This document shows, piece after piece, positions 48,130 to 58,373 of a DNA stretch of 64,000 nt. Where the stretch lies: the NCBI RefSeq assembly GCF_026230105.1, contig NC_079480.1, positions 29,120,488 through 29,184,487 of the forward strand, written 5' to 3'. The position numbers and the translations under genes are program-made. Within the stretch, counting starts at the first letter, position 1. Each line of letters begins with the position of its first letter. The DNA comes from Diorhabda sublineata (Eukaryota; Arthropoda; Insecta; Coleoptera; Chrysomelidae). The notes beneath the pieces were generated by a model, which was not told the DNA's origin, searched no databases, and was given only the letters and a program-made list of their open reading frames with translations.

Positions 48130-48855
48130 AAAAACAGGTTGCTTCTAAATTAATGCGTTAAAATTCAAGAGGTGGTAGCTCGTATTAAACTAAGATGGGT
48201 CTTTCCCATTACAAAATTTCCTCAGCCACCTCGTTCCAAGATATAACCCTTAAACAGTGGTGACAAAAATTGAATTTTCTTTCAATTTCAGTACTGGTAG
48301 GAGTTTGAAATTCTGTAATTTTCATGCACTTGCAAAGGACTAACTACGGGTATTTTTTCAGTATTCGTGTTACATTATAAGGTGGTTAAATAAGCAATTC
48401 AATTTCATATCAAACTTTCATTTAAGTTGTGAGTTTTGTGAAATAAAATTTCTAATTTAAATCCTTGCTTTATTTGAAAATATTTTTTATTGTTGAACTT
48501 TTTTCCAAAACAATAGCTGCGGAGAAAAAAAACATACCATAATTAATAATTTTTTTAATAAATTGAGTGGAAAACAGTGAAGATGTAAAATCTAATAAGA
48601 CTCATAATAAATGCGGGAAATACCAACTTTGGCCAAAATACATTTTAACGTTTCATGGATTGTCATACACGTTCAAAGATTTGAGGTGTATTTCTCACAT
48701 GCTATTTGAATACGACTCTTCAAATCGTTGATATCAACTAGAGATGTCGTGTAGACTAATGATTTTAGGTAGTCTCCTAAAAGAAATCACAGGAATTTAA
48801 CTCAGGAGATCGACGGGGACAATATAGGAGCCTTCCTCGACTAATTCCAATGGTT
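48130..48855 (-). mobile_element. DUF4817/DDE-type transposon, terminal region plus transposase C-terminus
   Basis: From 48143 the sequence matches the left arm of the element at 43.01 kb (CTTTCCCATTACAAAATTTC, AAGATATAACCCTTAAA). On the minus strand 48600-48850 then reads APILSPSIS, FLLGDYLKSLVYTTSLVDIN and DLKSRIQIACEKY, matching the PPRSPDL-P-DFFLWGYLKS-VY-T-V---DL--RI block that ends this transposase family, including the DFFLWG catalytic-acid region in damaged form (FLLGDY). The acid is not clearly kept. This piece probably belongs to a different copy from the one at 49.5-51.3 kb. Confidence 0.75.
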
Positions 48856-49474
48856 AGGACATGTTTTATCTAAATGTTGCCTCGCAATTCAACTCGTTCA
48901 ATTATGTTATACCCTACAAACTTTATGATGACAATATTAGATGTGAGATATTCACATCAGTATTGCCATATCTCAAAACTCAAGTAGCAGCCCTCGTAAT
49001 TCTAGCTTCATTACATTATCCGTTAGTATTAATGATAATGAATTTTCACTTTACTCAATAGCAAACTTTTGACTAATTATTGGAAAGTAATAGCTCTCAT
49101 ATGACCAAATTTTCATTACATTGTTCAAAATATATTATATCAACTTTTTCTTAGCAATTATTATTTAAATAAATCCTTGTTCAAAAACTTTCATTTCTCA
49201 TTTTAAGTACATTTTAAATAGCATGATATTTTTTCTTAGTTTTCCTATTAATTAAAAATTTCTAGTGTGAAATTTTCGTCCAAAATTTCATAATTATTCC
49301 CAATTCCTACCTTCTCTACTACAAATGCAAAACTTTGTTGTTTATCATATTCTATGAGACAACAAGAATTATTTCAATTTTCTTGGTTCTAAAAATTCTG
49401 ACATTTTGTACTGATAATTTTCTTGTCTTCATTTCTTCAATATTCTTGATCCATTCTTGATACATTATACGGGG
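48856..49474. repeat. Repeat shared with 54.54-54.98 kb, starting with a mariner end
   Basis: The mariner terminal repeat (ATATTCACATCAGTATTGCC, then CTCAAAACTCAAGTAGCAG, about 48958-48993) is followed by roughly 450 bp that match the sequence beyond the mariner end at 54605-54975: shared words include ATTACATT-TCCGTTAGTATTA, TATATCAACTTTTTC, ACATTTTAAATAG and TCTACTACAAATG. The similarity therefore crosses the mariner boundary, so a larger unit carrying that mariner end was copied. Confidence 0.7.
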
Positions 49475-50308
49475 GTGAAATAAGCAACCCTTCCTTTATT
49501 TCATATCAAAATTTTATCAAGATGAAGTTTTATTGGATGAAACTATAACTTGAAATCTCTTTTGTATTCAAACAGTCCGAATGGAGCGTACTGGAGCACT
49601 ATCGTGAATGAACTTCGTGTTTTGTCTGATCTTGAGTGTAATGTCTTCAAGCAGTTCAGGCAGATCATTTTCGAAAAAACTGGTGTAAGAAATTCCATTC
49701 ATTGGCTAAGGCAAAAAATTTGGTCCAATTAGGTTATTCCCTACAAAACCACCAAGGCATACGTTAACTGAGAAAACATTTTGAGAATGTCATAAGGGTT
49801 CCTGTCTGCCCATGCGTGATTATTGTGAGAATTGATGATAGATACTCTTGAAAAATGTGCTTCGTTTGTAAACAATACATTATTCAAAAATTGAGGATGT
49901 CGTCGTATTTCGTGCGTTAACCATTTACACAAATCTAGCTCGTTGAGGAGAATCTCAAGGTAAAAGAGCTTGAACTTGTTGGATGTGGTAAGGATATATT
50001 TGCTACTCTTTTAGAACTCGCCACAAAGATAAATAGCTGATATTTAGTGTGTTTACAATTTTTTTAGTGCTTTTTTCCGGATTTAGATAAATTTCATTTA
50101 AAATTGCTTGTTCTACAATTACATCTCCAACTATCCGAAAACGACCAGTGTACGTTGAATTTGTTGCTAACATTCCACTTTCAGATAAGCGGTTGTCAAT
50201 ACTTGCAAATACGGAATTATCAGACGTCATTCGTTGCGGATATTTTTCAGCATAAAGACGTCTAGCTCGTTTATTTGTTATAACATACACAGAATGCAAG
50301 TCGGCCAT
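49475..50308 (-). mobile_element. DUF4817/DDE-type transposon, transposase N-terminal three quarters (broken)
   Basis: Read on the minus strand from 50308: MADLHSVYVITNKRARRLYA, EKYPQRMTSDNSVFASIDNR, GRFRIVGDVIVEQAILNEIY and NISYLSLWRVLKE (helix-turn-helix region, 101 codons open). After a break come KWLTHEIRRHPQFLNNVLFT, NEAHFSR and NNHAWADRNP (the FTDEA-F-R----N-HN-H-WADENPH catalytic block, with the DE of DEA changed to NE), and finally FFENDLPELLEDITLKIRQN and IHDSAP (NDLP-LLEDVPL--R---WF-HDGAPAH). The usual protein of this common insect family has exactly this order. A changed first catalytic acid plus frameshifts mean it is inactive. A terminal-arm fragment at 49475-49545 replaces its C-terminus. 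Confidence 0.85.
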
Positions 50309-50326
50309 TTCAGCGATGGTATATAC

Positions 50327-50695
50327 CAGGGATTCTTAAACTTTTTTATATAGCGACCCCCTTCAAGCTTAGGAAATTTTAAACGACCCCCTCCTCCATA
50401 TAATGAAATATATATTAACCGTAGATGTAGATGTAATATCGCACTATTTTACAATGTAAATAAAATAAGGATTAAAGAATACGTACCAATTCATTTCACA
50501 TATATATAATTGGAAACGTTGACGGGATATCTGTCGTAATAAACACAATGATTTTTATCTGTATTTATATTTGTACGTAGTGTGTATACTAATTTTAAAA
50601 TTTTATTTATAATGATTGATCAGATCTTTGCGACCCTTTTTTCAGTAGTCTCGCGACCTCCCTGAGGGTCGCGACCCACAGTTTAAGAAGCACTG
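50327..50695. mobile_element. 369-bp hAT-type MITE with perfect target duplication
   Basis: The left end CAGGGATTCTTAAACTTTTT and the right end, on the minus strand, CAGTGCTTCTTAAACTGTGG are inverted repeats. Both arms go on with GCGACCC words (AGCGACCCCC left, GGGTCGCGACCC right). An 8-bp duplication GTATATAC flanks it exactly (50319-50326 and 50696-50703). It sits immediately upstream of the DUF4817-type transposase start, so it landed in an existing transposon. CAGTG-TTCTTAAAC--GGGTCGCGACC ends are a long-known hAT type. Confidence 0.95.
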
Positions 50696-50703
50696 GTATA
50701 TAC

Positions 50704-51290
50704 TATATGTTACAATACACATTTAACACAGAAATAACCACCTTTAAACTTACAAGAAAACTCCGATTAGTAACTATCAACAACAGTGTTTGATATCAGT
50801 CTATTACAATTTGATTAAACATTAAGTAAACAGCCTAATATTCTAGTACTTTGCAATTAAAAATAAGGTAGAGGTGGTCATTCCAATCATTTATCATGAA
50901 TCGTATACCATTTTACATATTTACTATTTTCCACTCAATTTATAAAAAAAATATAAATTATGGTCTTTATTTTTTTTCTGCAGCTATTAGTTTTGGAAAA
51001 TAATTTAATATATATTTATATGAAACAAGGGATTTTGGGTTATAATTTTATTTCATAAAACTTCATCTCGAAAAAAAGTTTTGATATGAAATAAAGTGAG
51101 GTTTGCTAATTTCACCATCGAATAATGTATCAGGAATACTGCAGAAATACCCGTGGTTAGTCCTTTTCGAGTACACGAAAATTATAGAAAAAACAAAATT
51201 TTCTAGCTTTAATGAAATTTTAGAGAAAAAATAAACACTCAATTTCGGTCACAAACTTTTATACATTTTGGTCAATAAAATAATAAAATA
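50704..51290. mobile_element. Right terminal arm of the DUF4817-type transposon
   Basis: The sequence at 50940-51250 matches 43275-43570 in the same order (ACTCAATTTAT, AAATTATGG, TTATAATTTTATT, ATAAAACTTCATC, AATTTCGGTCAC). It closes the transposon on the N-terminal side of the transposase. The outermost bases have drifted, so the exact end is uncertain. Confidence 0.7.
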
Positions 51291-52219
51291 ATAAAATAAA
51301 TATTTACCATGAGATTCAGATTTAAAACCTGTGAATAATAAGAAAAGCATATTAAGCATATGCTGGCATTAAACAAATTTTTTCGTAGGAAAATCACATG
51401 ATTTTCATAGAGCTAAAAATTTAGTTTTATCTGATTCGAAAATTCGGAAAACTACCAGTTGAATGTTTGAAAAATTCAACTACTATGATGTTTTCAAACA
51501 AAGTCATAAATTAAATCCGTTCTCTTACATATAGTATAAAAACGTAAGATCCACCAGAAATGCTAGATTTTGGGCAAATGCAGACAGTTGTCTCAAAAAA
51601 TAAGAAGAAAACCGACGATCTACAAAGAAAATATTTTCAGACTTCTGCACGTGTTTCAACCTGGAGTGGAAAAGAAAGAAGCTTCAGCATGAAATATTTA
51701 TGGAGCAAATGGACATTTAAGGAAAAGAAGCTGGTCGAATTGAATATAAAGTAATTTTCTCTCTAACTCATTTTCCTCATACTTTATTATTACTACACTT
51801 TATGCCATTTACTCTTACTACTTAGTATGTTTTTATGTTTAGATGACATATTTTCTCCAAGTTGTAGTGAAGATTTAATAATATATCTTTATATGAATCA
51901 GAATTTCTCATTCTATATTTTGTCATCCTAAAATATTATATACAATTGAACTGATTTCATTTCACAAATTCTAGAACAATTTTTAGTTAAATTCTAACTA
52001 AGAAATATAATAAATCGCTCCGATAGCTCTATAAATCGGGAACGCGGCTTAACAATCCTGAAGCAAGATCGAATCTTATCAGATACGTAAATAAAAGTCT
52101 AAAAAGTTTTATATAAAAACTCATTAATTGTAATTCTGATATTATTTTAATTCCTATAATACATTTTTGAAAACCACACTTTGAAATCATTGAGAATTAT
52201 TCATAAAACAGCTGAGGAC
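51291..52219. other. AT-rich DNA, no gene seen
   Basis: A 64-codon plus-strand frame (51560-51754) rich in lysine and serine has no known motif. The block ends where the A-B-A' duplication begins. Confidence 0.4.
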
Positions 52220-52843
52220 ATTGTGGAAAAAGAATATTATATTGGTATTGTTGAACATAGAGGAACTAATACTATCTTATAATTAGATATAAAATCTGTT
52301 ATTGAGTGAAGTTAAAATCCAACTTCATGGATATTAACGTACACTTTAGTACAATTTTATACACTAAATATTATTGAATAATTATTGTCATGTGTGAAAA
52401 ACAGTTAGCGTACATGAACATGGTAATATCACAATATTGTATGAGCGTTTTAAATTGTATCCCATTGCTTTTGTACTCAGGATATACATCAAACAATACG
52501 TTTATTTATCTCTCAACGATTTTTCTCATGCTACAACTATTTTGATTATAATTGGATTGTCGAAGCATTTTTCTGCTTCCGATTAAGGTACATGTGATTT
52601 GAAAACATCAAACGCTTATTCAGGTGTAGAAAAAAGTTGACCTCACAATATATTTTTGTCGTAGTGCATATTCTTCGTCCCTATTACTTTCGAACAATTC
52701 TGGCAAACAATTGCAGATATACCATTCACAATTGACAGTTCTACGTTACTCTAATGGTACGGTTGTACAGTTATGTCGGGTTTGGATCTTCGACCCATTG
52801 TTGTTTAGTTTCGGATTCAATGCATAGATCCATGATTCGTCGC
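52220..52843 (-). repeat. Duplicated segment A (contains mariner transposase part)
   Basis: About 624 bp nearly identical to 53638-54270 at an offset of 1418 bp. On the minus strand its right half encodes DESWIYALNPKLNNN, the mariner DESWIY-Y-P block, then RRTVNCEWYICNCLPELFE and, further left, the FSTPE-A-D-F-HV and CFDN equivalents. Compared with A' it lacks nine bases after the NNN codons, which A' shares in position with canonical mariners, so A is the altered copy. It ends at 52843 in mid-transposase, where B begins. Confidence 0.9.
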
Positions 52844-53640
52844 ACAGTTCATTTCAAAAATGTTTTGTGTCCGGTTTGTTAAGACCAATAGCGATTGAAT
52901 ATTTGGACTACAAATGAATCGGAACGAAGGAACATTCAATATTCAAGGTTGAAGCGTCGTCAGGTCAGTACGTTTTCAAAATTACTTGTTTCCAAATGAA
53001 CACAGCAAATGATAAAAAATATATTCAGGAATTTTTGTTGTCATTTATTTTGGTGAAAATACTATATTTTATAGATATTAGCTTCGTTTTAGAAATAGTA
53101 TATCTTTGTTATTAAGGTATAAACTGTAAAACATGCAGTACTAAATCTTTGATCGAAATGACTTTGTTGTAAAATTAATATTCCGATGTTTCACGTTTAT
53201 TATTTCAAATGATATTTACTTTGGAACAAAAACCTTCTTATGGAGAATCTGGATGATGCGCAAGAAGGACTTGACAATGTTTTCAAGCCACAGATATGTT
53301 CTGGAAGTCCTGGAATTAATTTATCAGTCCAGTGGTTTAGAGAGAACTCTTAGATACTTTCACTGCAGAAACATCAGTACACAATGTGGCAAGTCTATTC
53401 AATTATATATTCAAATGGAATTTGAATTAGGAAAATCGAAAGTTAGATCCGAAAATCTGTCTTGTGTTGATTGCAATCGTAATATAATTGGTCGTGAAAA
53501 TAAAATTTCAACGGAAAACAAAGAAAAGGATCAAAACTATTATTAAACTGAGACTTGAGAATTCTACTCAAATTCAAAAGTTGCTGTTTATTTCTTAATT
53601 GTTAACGACAGTGATACACCACAATTGTCCCCATCACATT
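52844..53640. repeat. Duplicated segment B, copy 1
   Basis: About 797 bp nearly identical to 57586-58373. It begins ACAGTTCATTTCAAAAA and ends CCACAATTGTCCCCATCAC. A 97-codon plus-strand frame (53253-53546) lies in it, but the second copy has indels and substitutions that break that frame, so coding is unlikely. No inverted ends or target duplication are visible, and I do not recognise the family. Confidence 0.9.
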
Positions 53641-54605
53641 GTGGAAAAAGAATATTATATTGGTATTGTTGAACATAGAGGAACTAATACTATCTTATAA
53701 TTAGATATAAAATCTGTTATTGAGTGAAGTTAAAATCCAACTTCATGGATATTAACGTACACTTTAGTACAATTTTATACACTAAATATTATTGAATAAT
53801 TATTGTCATGTGTGAAAAACAGTTAGCGTACATGAACATGGTAATATCACAATATTGTATGAGCGTTTTAAATTGTATCCCATTGCTTTTGTACTCAGGA
53901 TATACATCAAACAATACGTTTATTTATCTCTCAACGATTTTTCTCATGCTACAACTATTTTGATTATAATTGGATTGTCGAAGCATTTTTCTGCTTCCGA
54001 TTAAGGTACATGTGATTTGAAAACATCAAACGCTTATTCAGGTGTAGAAAAAAGTTGACCTCACAATATATTTTTGTCGTAGTGCAGATTCTTCGTCCCT
54101 ATTACTTTCGAACAATTCTGGCAAACAATTGCAGATATACCATTCACAATTGACAGTTCTACGTTACTCTAATGGAACGGTTGTACAGTTATGTCGGGTT
54201 TGGATCTTCGACCCATACAGTCGATTGTTGTTTAGTTTCGGATTCAATGCATAGATCCATGATTCGTCGCGTGTCACGATCTTATCTTTAGAAGAACCGC
54301 GATTGAATGTTTTCAGCTATTTTTTGCACCAATTGGCACGATTGTCAAATTCTGTGGTATCCAACGCTAACAAATCTTTTTGATATACAAATGGTCATGC
54401 ACTGTACGCAAATAAAACTCATGCCCAAGTATACCTCAATTTCACAGTATATCGCAGGAAAATGTAATTCTGATCCCACTTTTTGACCTAGATGAATGTT
54501 TCTAGTATCTGTAAACAACTCAAATATCACTCGTATGACAACACGTCTTAAGTAGATATATTCACATCAGTGTTGCTATATCTCAAAACTTAAGTAACAA
54601 CCATG
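53638..54605 (-). mobile_element. Segment A' plus remaining mariner to its terminal repeat
   Basis: 53638-54270 repeats segment A. Unlike A, the mariner continues past DESWIYALNPK upstream (KDKIVTRDESWIY) to about 54605, where the terminal repeat (ATATTCACATCAGTGTTGC, CTCAAAACTTAAGTAACAA) lies. The catalytic aspartate of the DESWIY block is kept, but stops occur in the remaining transposase and the far (C-terminal) inverted repeat is absent, the mariner similarity fading near 53960. The element is dead. Confidence 0.85.
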
Positions 54606-54975
54606 GTAATTATAATTTCATTATATATTACGTTAGTATTAATTTTCTTTACAATGTTCACAATATATTTTATCAACTTTTTCATCATTAGCATGTATTA
54701 TTCGAATAATTCCTAAAGACTTGCCCAAAAAATTTTATTTCCTAGTTTTTAATACATTTTAAATAGTATGAAACTTTTTCTCAGTTTTTCAATTGGTTAA
54801 AAATGTCTAGTGTACAATTTTCGTCGGAAATTCTATATTTATTTCCAATTCCGATCTTATCTACTACAAATGTAAGGATTTTTTTATTTCGGTTAGGCAA
54901 CATGAATAATTTAAAATTTCTGTGTTCTGAAAAATCCCACATTTTGTAGTGATAATTTCTTTGTTTTTAATTCAT
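54606..54975. repeat. Repeat shared with 49.0-49.44 kb
   Basis: Sequence next to the mariner end that matches 49000-49440 over about 370 bp with many substitutions. See the entry at 48856. Confidence 0.7.
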
Positions 54976-55296
54976 TCTAGATATAAGACACATTTGTACA
55001 TGTTTTTTATGAATAGTAGTATATACAAGAAACGAAAAAGATGAGAACGCAGGGTATAGGAAGAAAAAGAAGTACTCTATTGTTGTGAGCAGAGTGTTCA
55101 ACTCGGAAAGATCATGAACTTGCTCTATGGCTACCACTCTTACGCTAAGCATCTGTACTTAGAATAATGGAATATACTTATCAAATTATTGTATTGTTAT
55201 CAATCCTTGATAAATATACAATATTCAAATAAAATGGAGCATTAGATACTTGCATTATAATTTTAAATTGATAAATCCTATTATTTCAATGATATA
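54976..55296. other. AT-rich DNA
   Basis: No motif. A 61-codon minus-strand frame (54967-55152) is unidentified. Confidence 0.35.
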
Positions 55297-55381
55297 ATTC
55301 ATTCAAGTGCACCAGGACGTTCTAATGTCTTTTCCTATTTTCATTGGATTACCCAGTACTTACCACAAGGGACTATTTCAG
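55297..55381 (+). CDS. Possible exon before a perfect donor site
   Basis: A 28-codon frame, FIQVHQDVLMSFPIFIG then LPSTYHKGLFQ, ends at CAG/GTAAGT (55379-55387). An ATG inside it starts MSFPIFIG, so it could be a first exon, or an acceptor CCAG at 55318 could open an internal exon DVLMSFPIFIGLPS. The acceptor is weak and no partner exon was found. The neighbouring CTTACC is an inverted copy of GGTAAG, so the donor could also be chance. Confidence 0.2.
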
Positions 55382-55869
55382 GTAAGTAGCCGATATTAAA
55401 TTCAACATGATATACAGATATTCTTCTATGAACAGTCTCTCAATTGAAAACAATCCACACTGTTTTTCTGTAATTTCCAGGCGAATGATAAAATATCCAA
55501 ATTTGTGGCCATAATAAAACGGTAAAACTATTCTTCTCGTAAAAATACAAACAACGAAATCTACCTAGGTTAAAATCCCTACATGGGTATCTATTTCATT
55601 TTTATTACAGCACGTTCCCTAATGTTAAGGTATAAAAATCCTTGTCAGCTAGTTTATAGAGCGTCCTAAAACAAAGACGTACCTATGTTTATATAAATCA
55701 GAGGATAATCTGAAGTTAGAGTGAACAAATCTTTCTACTTCCCAAATACTAAGAAACTTTAAAATTCCCTCATCTCAAATAATACAAGGCGGGTTTAAAG
55801 TATTCACTGAACTGAGTAGATATTACTATTCACCAGTAGCATCTTGCATATCAAAAATTCCAGTTTTAC
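55382..55869. other. AT-rich DNA, possible intron
   Basis: Nothing recognised. Confidence 0.35.
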
Positions 55870-56340
55870 AATATACAGAGTGCTTCGAAATAGTATAAAG
55901 AGCAGAGGTGTATAGAGGAGCCCAATATATGACCATCAGGGGCAATTTACCTATATACTAAGCTGCATCGATGAGGAGTTACAAGGCTTCTAAAAATTTT
56001 GAAAAAAATTAATTTTTTTTAAACTCTTCAACTTAAAAATAACAAATTTGTCACACTGTATGAGACTGTAAGGGATTCGAGTAATGGTAAGTGGAAAGCG
56101 ATCAAATTATTCCAGGAGATTTATTAGATTTGACGTAACCTTAAACAAAAGTTCTTTATCTATAATTAAAGTATACTCTGGCCAGTAATTGATGATCATT
56201 TTTGAATAAATTTTAAGGTTAGATCACACCCAATTAACTTCCCAGATTGGTATAGAAGTGAATTGCCACTAATAATCATATTTTGAGATCCCCTATATGC
56301 CTCTACACTGTGTCGGCCCTTACGGGAAACATCCTTTATA
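55870..56340. mobile_element. Degenerate MITE of about 470 bp
   Basis: The left end, TACAGAGTGCTTCGAAATAG, and, read on the minus strand, the right end, TAAAGGATGTTTCCCGTAAG, share the ACAG-RTG-TTC pattern. The resemblance continues inwards: left GAGGTGTATAGAGGAGCCCA against right, inverted, GAGGCATATAGGGGATCTCA, both followed by ATATG. The long but imperfect arms indicate an old terminal-inverted-repeat element. No coding content. Confidence 0.6.
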
Positions 56341-56639
56341 ACTAATGAGAAGCGAGTAATGGGAAATAACTTCCAAGTATTCCGTTGTTTTTGATGGTTT
56401 TTTAAAGTCCCGCATATTATTAACTATTGAATTAATTCATTTAAAGGGGAAATGTTTTGTCAGATCTAAATTAGATTTCTAAACTTATTGTCCAATCACA
56501 AAACTTGATAAACTTGGTCATTCCTCAATTTATTGACGATTTGAATGTCTTACAAGGTTTGATGTGAGAAACGTTAAGTTAGCATAAGTCTCAAAAAAGA
56601 TTATATCCATCATCTCTAGCTGAGCTCAAATTATTCCAA
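56341..56639. other. AT-rich spacer
   Basis: No motif recognised. Confidence 0.4.
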
Positions 56640-56798
56640 ATGAGCTTATTAAAAGCTCGTAAAAGTCATGCAATTACAGGAGATGAACAAAGAGTTGTCA
56701 GAACTGCAGAGAAGCAACTCCTATATCAGGGCCAACTCCAACAAACCTTCCTCCTATACCAACTTTTCCTTATCCTACCAAAAAGTTTTCCCAACGAA

Positions 56799-56832
<34 letters not shown>

Positions 56833-56886
56833 AAGAGAAAACTTCCTTACTCGCCCCTTAGGCTGCTAGCAACAGCGTGCGATAAT
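56640..56886 (+). other. Open frames, (CT)n tract and first copy of an 85-bp direct repeat
   Basis: The segment from about 56715 to 56800 (ATCAGGGCCAACTCCAACAA to TTTCCCAACGAATC) recurs at 57303-57390 in the same orientation. In one plus-strand frame both copies keep RAN-NKPSSY-NF and PTNL, which hints at shared coding origin. A (CT)n microsatellite lies at 56804-56831. No known family. Confidence 0.4.
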
Positions 56887-57084
56887 CTACTTGACATCAA
56901 CCTCAACTTCCTTGATAATTGTCTCATATTCATCGGATAAAACCCTACCTCCCTCACCCATCATACACAGTCTTCGTCGATTGTCGGTGTTGCACGTTTT
57001 CTGCGGTTTCTCCGCAGCCTGGTGAACGGGTTCTCCAGCTAAATAGTCGACGATAGGGAATAACGCAGCCGCGGCTGTACCCAC
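56887..57084 (-). CDS. Candidate exon, GC-rich, unknown protein
   Basis: Sixty-five codons are open on the minus strand, from a GTG directly after a potential acceptor AG (57085-57086) to a TAG at 56887-56889. The codons are balanced and unlike the surrounding AT-rich DNA: GTAAAALFPIVDYLAGEPVH, QAAEKPQKTCNTDNRRRLC, GEGGRVLSDEYETIIKEVEV. An inner GTGAGG could be a donor after CMM-G. No family recognised. It lies between the two direct repeats at 56.7 and 57.3 kb, so it may belong to an unknown element rather than a host gene. Confidence 0.35.
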   Translation of the reverse strand: MGTAAAALFPIVDYLAGEPVHQAAEKPQKTCNTDNRRRLCMMGEGGRVLSDEYETIIKEVEVDVK

Positions 57085-57117
57085 CTGTCACCTTTTAAAT
57101 TTAAAATAAACAAAAAT

Positions 57118-57444
57118 TCAAAAAAAAAGGATAAAATTTTTCAAAAAATCAAAAAAAACCAAACCGAGAAGAACCGTTTTTGCTTGCAAGCTCTTTTTTT
57201 GATTGCTTCCAGCCAAGAATCCTAAATCTCCGCTTTTCCTAGAAACGTTAGCAAACACAACTCCATGCAACCACCACAGCCCCTGCACTGCAAAGGAGCA
57301 ATTCCCATCAGGGCCAACTTTAACAAACCTTCCTCCTATAAAAATTTTCCTTATTCTACTAAATTCTATCCAACGAATCTTGACTTTTACAAATTTCATT
57401 TCATATCCTGATACTTTATCTTCTGCTGTTCCAATTGTTATCAA
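57118..57444. other. Both-strand open block with second copy of the direct repeat
   Basis: Minus-strand (108 codons) and plus-strand (83 codons from 57203) frames overlap over a GC-richer segment that includes the second copy of the 85-bp repeat (57303-57390). I could not decide which strand, if any, is coding. The minus frame has FIGGRFVKVGPDGNCSF; the plus frame has SGPTLTNLPPIKIF. Confidence 0.3.
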
Positions 57445-57585
57445 GTACGTTTAACTATACTCTTGATTGGTGTCTCAAAACAGATGTTTTCACACTAGTA
57501 CTAATATTTCTTACGTTTTCCAAAGAAAGAGGTTCAAGGTTTAAATATATTTTGCTCGAGAGAAAGTGCATTTGAATGTTGGTGC

Positions 57586-58373
57586 ACAGTTCATTTCAAA
57601 AAATTTTTGTGTCCGGTTTGGTAAGACCAATAGCGATTGAATATTTGGACTACAAATGAGTCGGAACGAAGGAACATTCAATATTCAAGGTTGAAGCGTC
57701 GTCAGGTCACTACGTTTTCAAAATTACTTGTTTCCAAATGAACACAGCAAAAGATAAAAAATATATTCAGGAATTTTTGTTGTCATTTATTTTGGTGAAA
57801 ATACTATATTTTATAGATATTAGCTTCGTTTTAGAAAGAGTATATCTTTGTTATTAAGGTATAAACTGTAAAACATGCAGTACTAAATCTTTGATCGAAA
57901 TGACTTTGTTGTAAAATTAATATTCCGATGTTTCACGTTTATTATTTCAAATGATATTTACTTTGGAACAAAAACCTTCTTATGGAGAATCTGGATGATG
58001 CGCAAGAAGTACTTGAAAATGTTTTCAAGCCACAGATATGTTCTGGAAGTCCTGGAATTAATTTATCAGTCCAGTGGTTTAGAGAGAACTCTTAGATACT
58101 TTCACTGCAGAAACATCACTACACAATGTGGCAAGTCTATTCAATTATATATTCAAATCAAATGAATATAACTGGAATTAGGAAAATCGAAAGTTAGATC
58201 CGAAAATCTGTTTTGTGTTGATTGCAATCGTAGTATAATTGGTAGGGAAACCAAAGAAAAGGATTAAAACTATTATTAAACTGAGACTTGAGAATTCTAC
58301 TCAAATTCAAAAGTTGCTGTTTATTTCTTAATTGTTAACGACAGTGATACACCACAATTGTCCCCATCACATT
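57586..58373. repeat. Duplicated segment B, copy 2
   Basis: Nearly identical to 52844-53640 over its whole length, with a few substitutions and small indels (for example an extra TCAAATGAATATAACTG-like stretch at about 58160 and a loss near 58245). Its flanks differ from those of copy 1 on both sides, which fixes both boundaries of B. Confidence 0.9.

Noticed and set aside
55350..55390. Inverted CTTACC / GGTAAG pair suggesting overlapping splice donors on both strands
   Set aside because: Six-base inverted words this close occur by chance; the minus-strand frame gives only a few codons.
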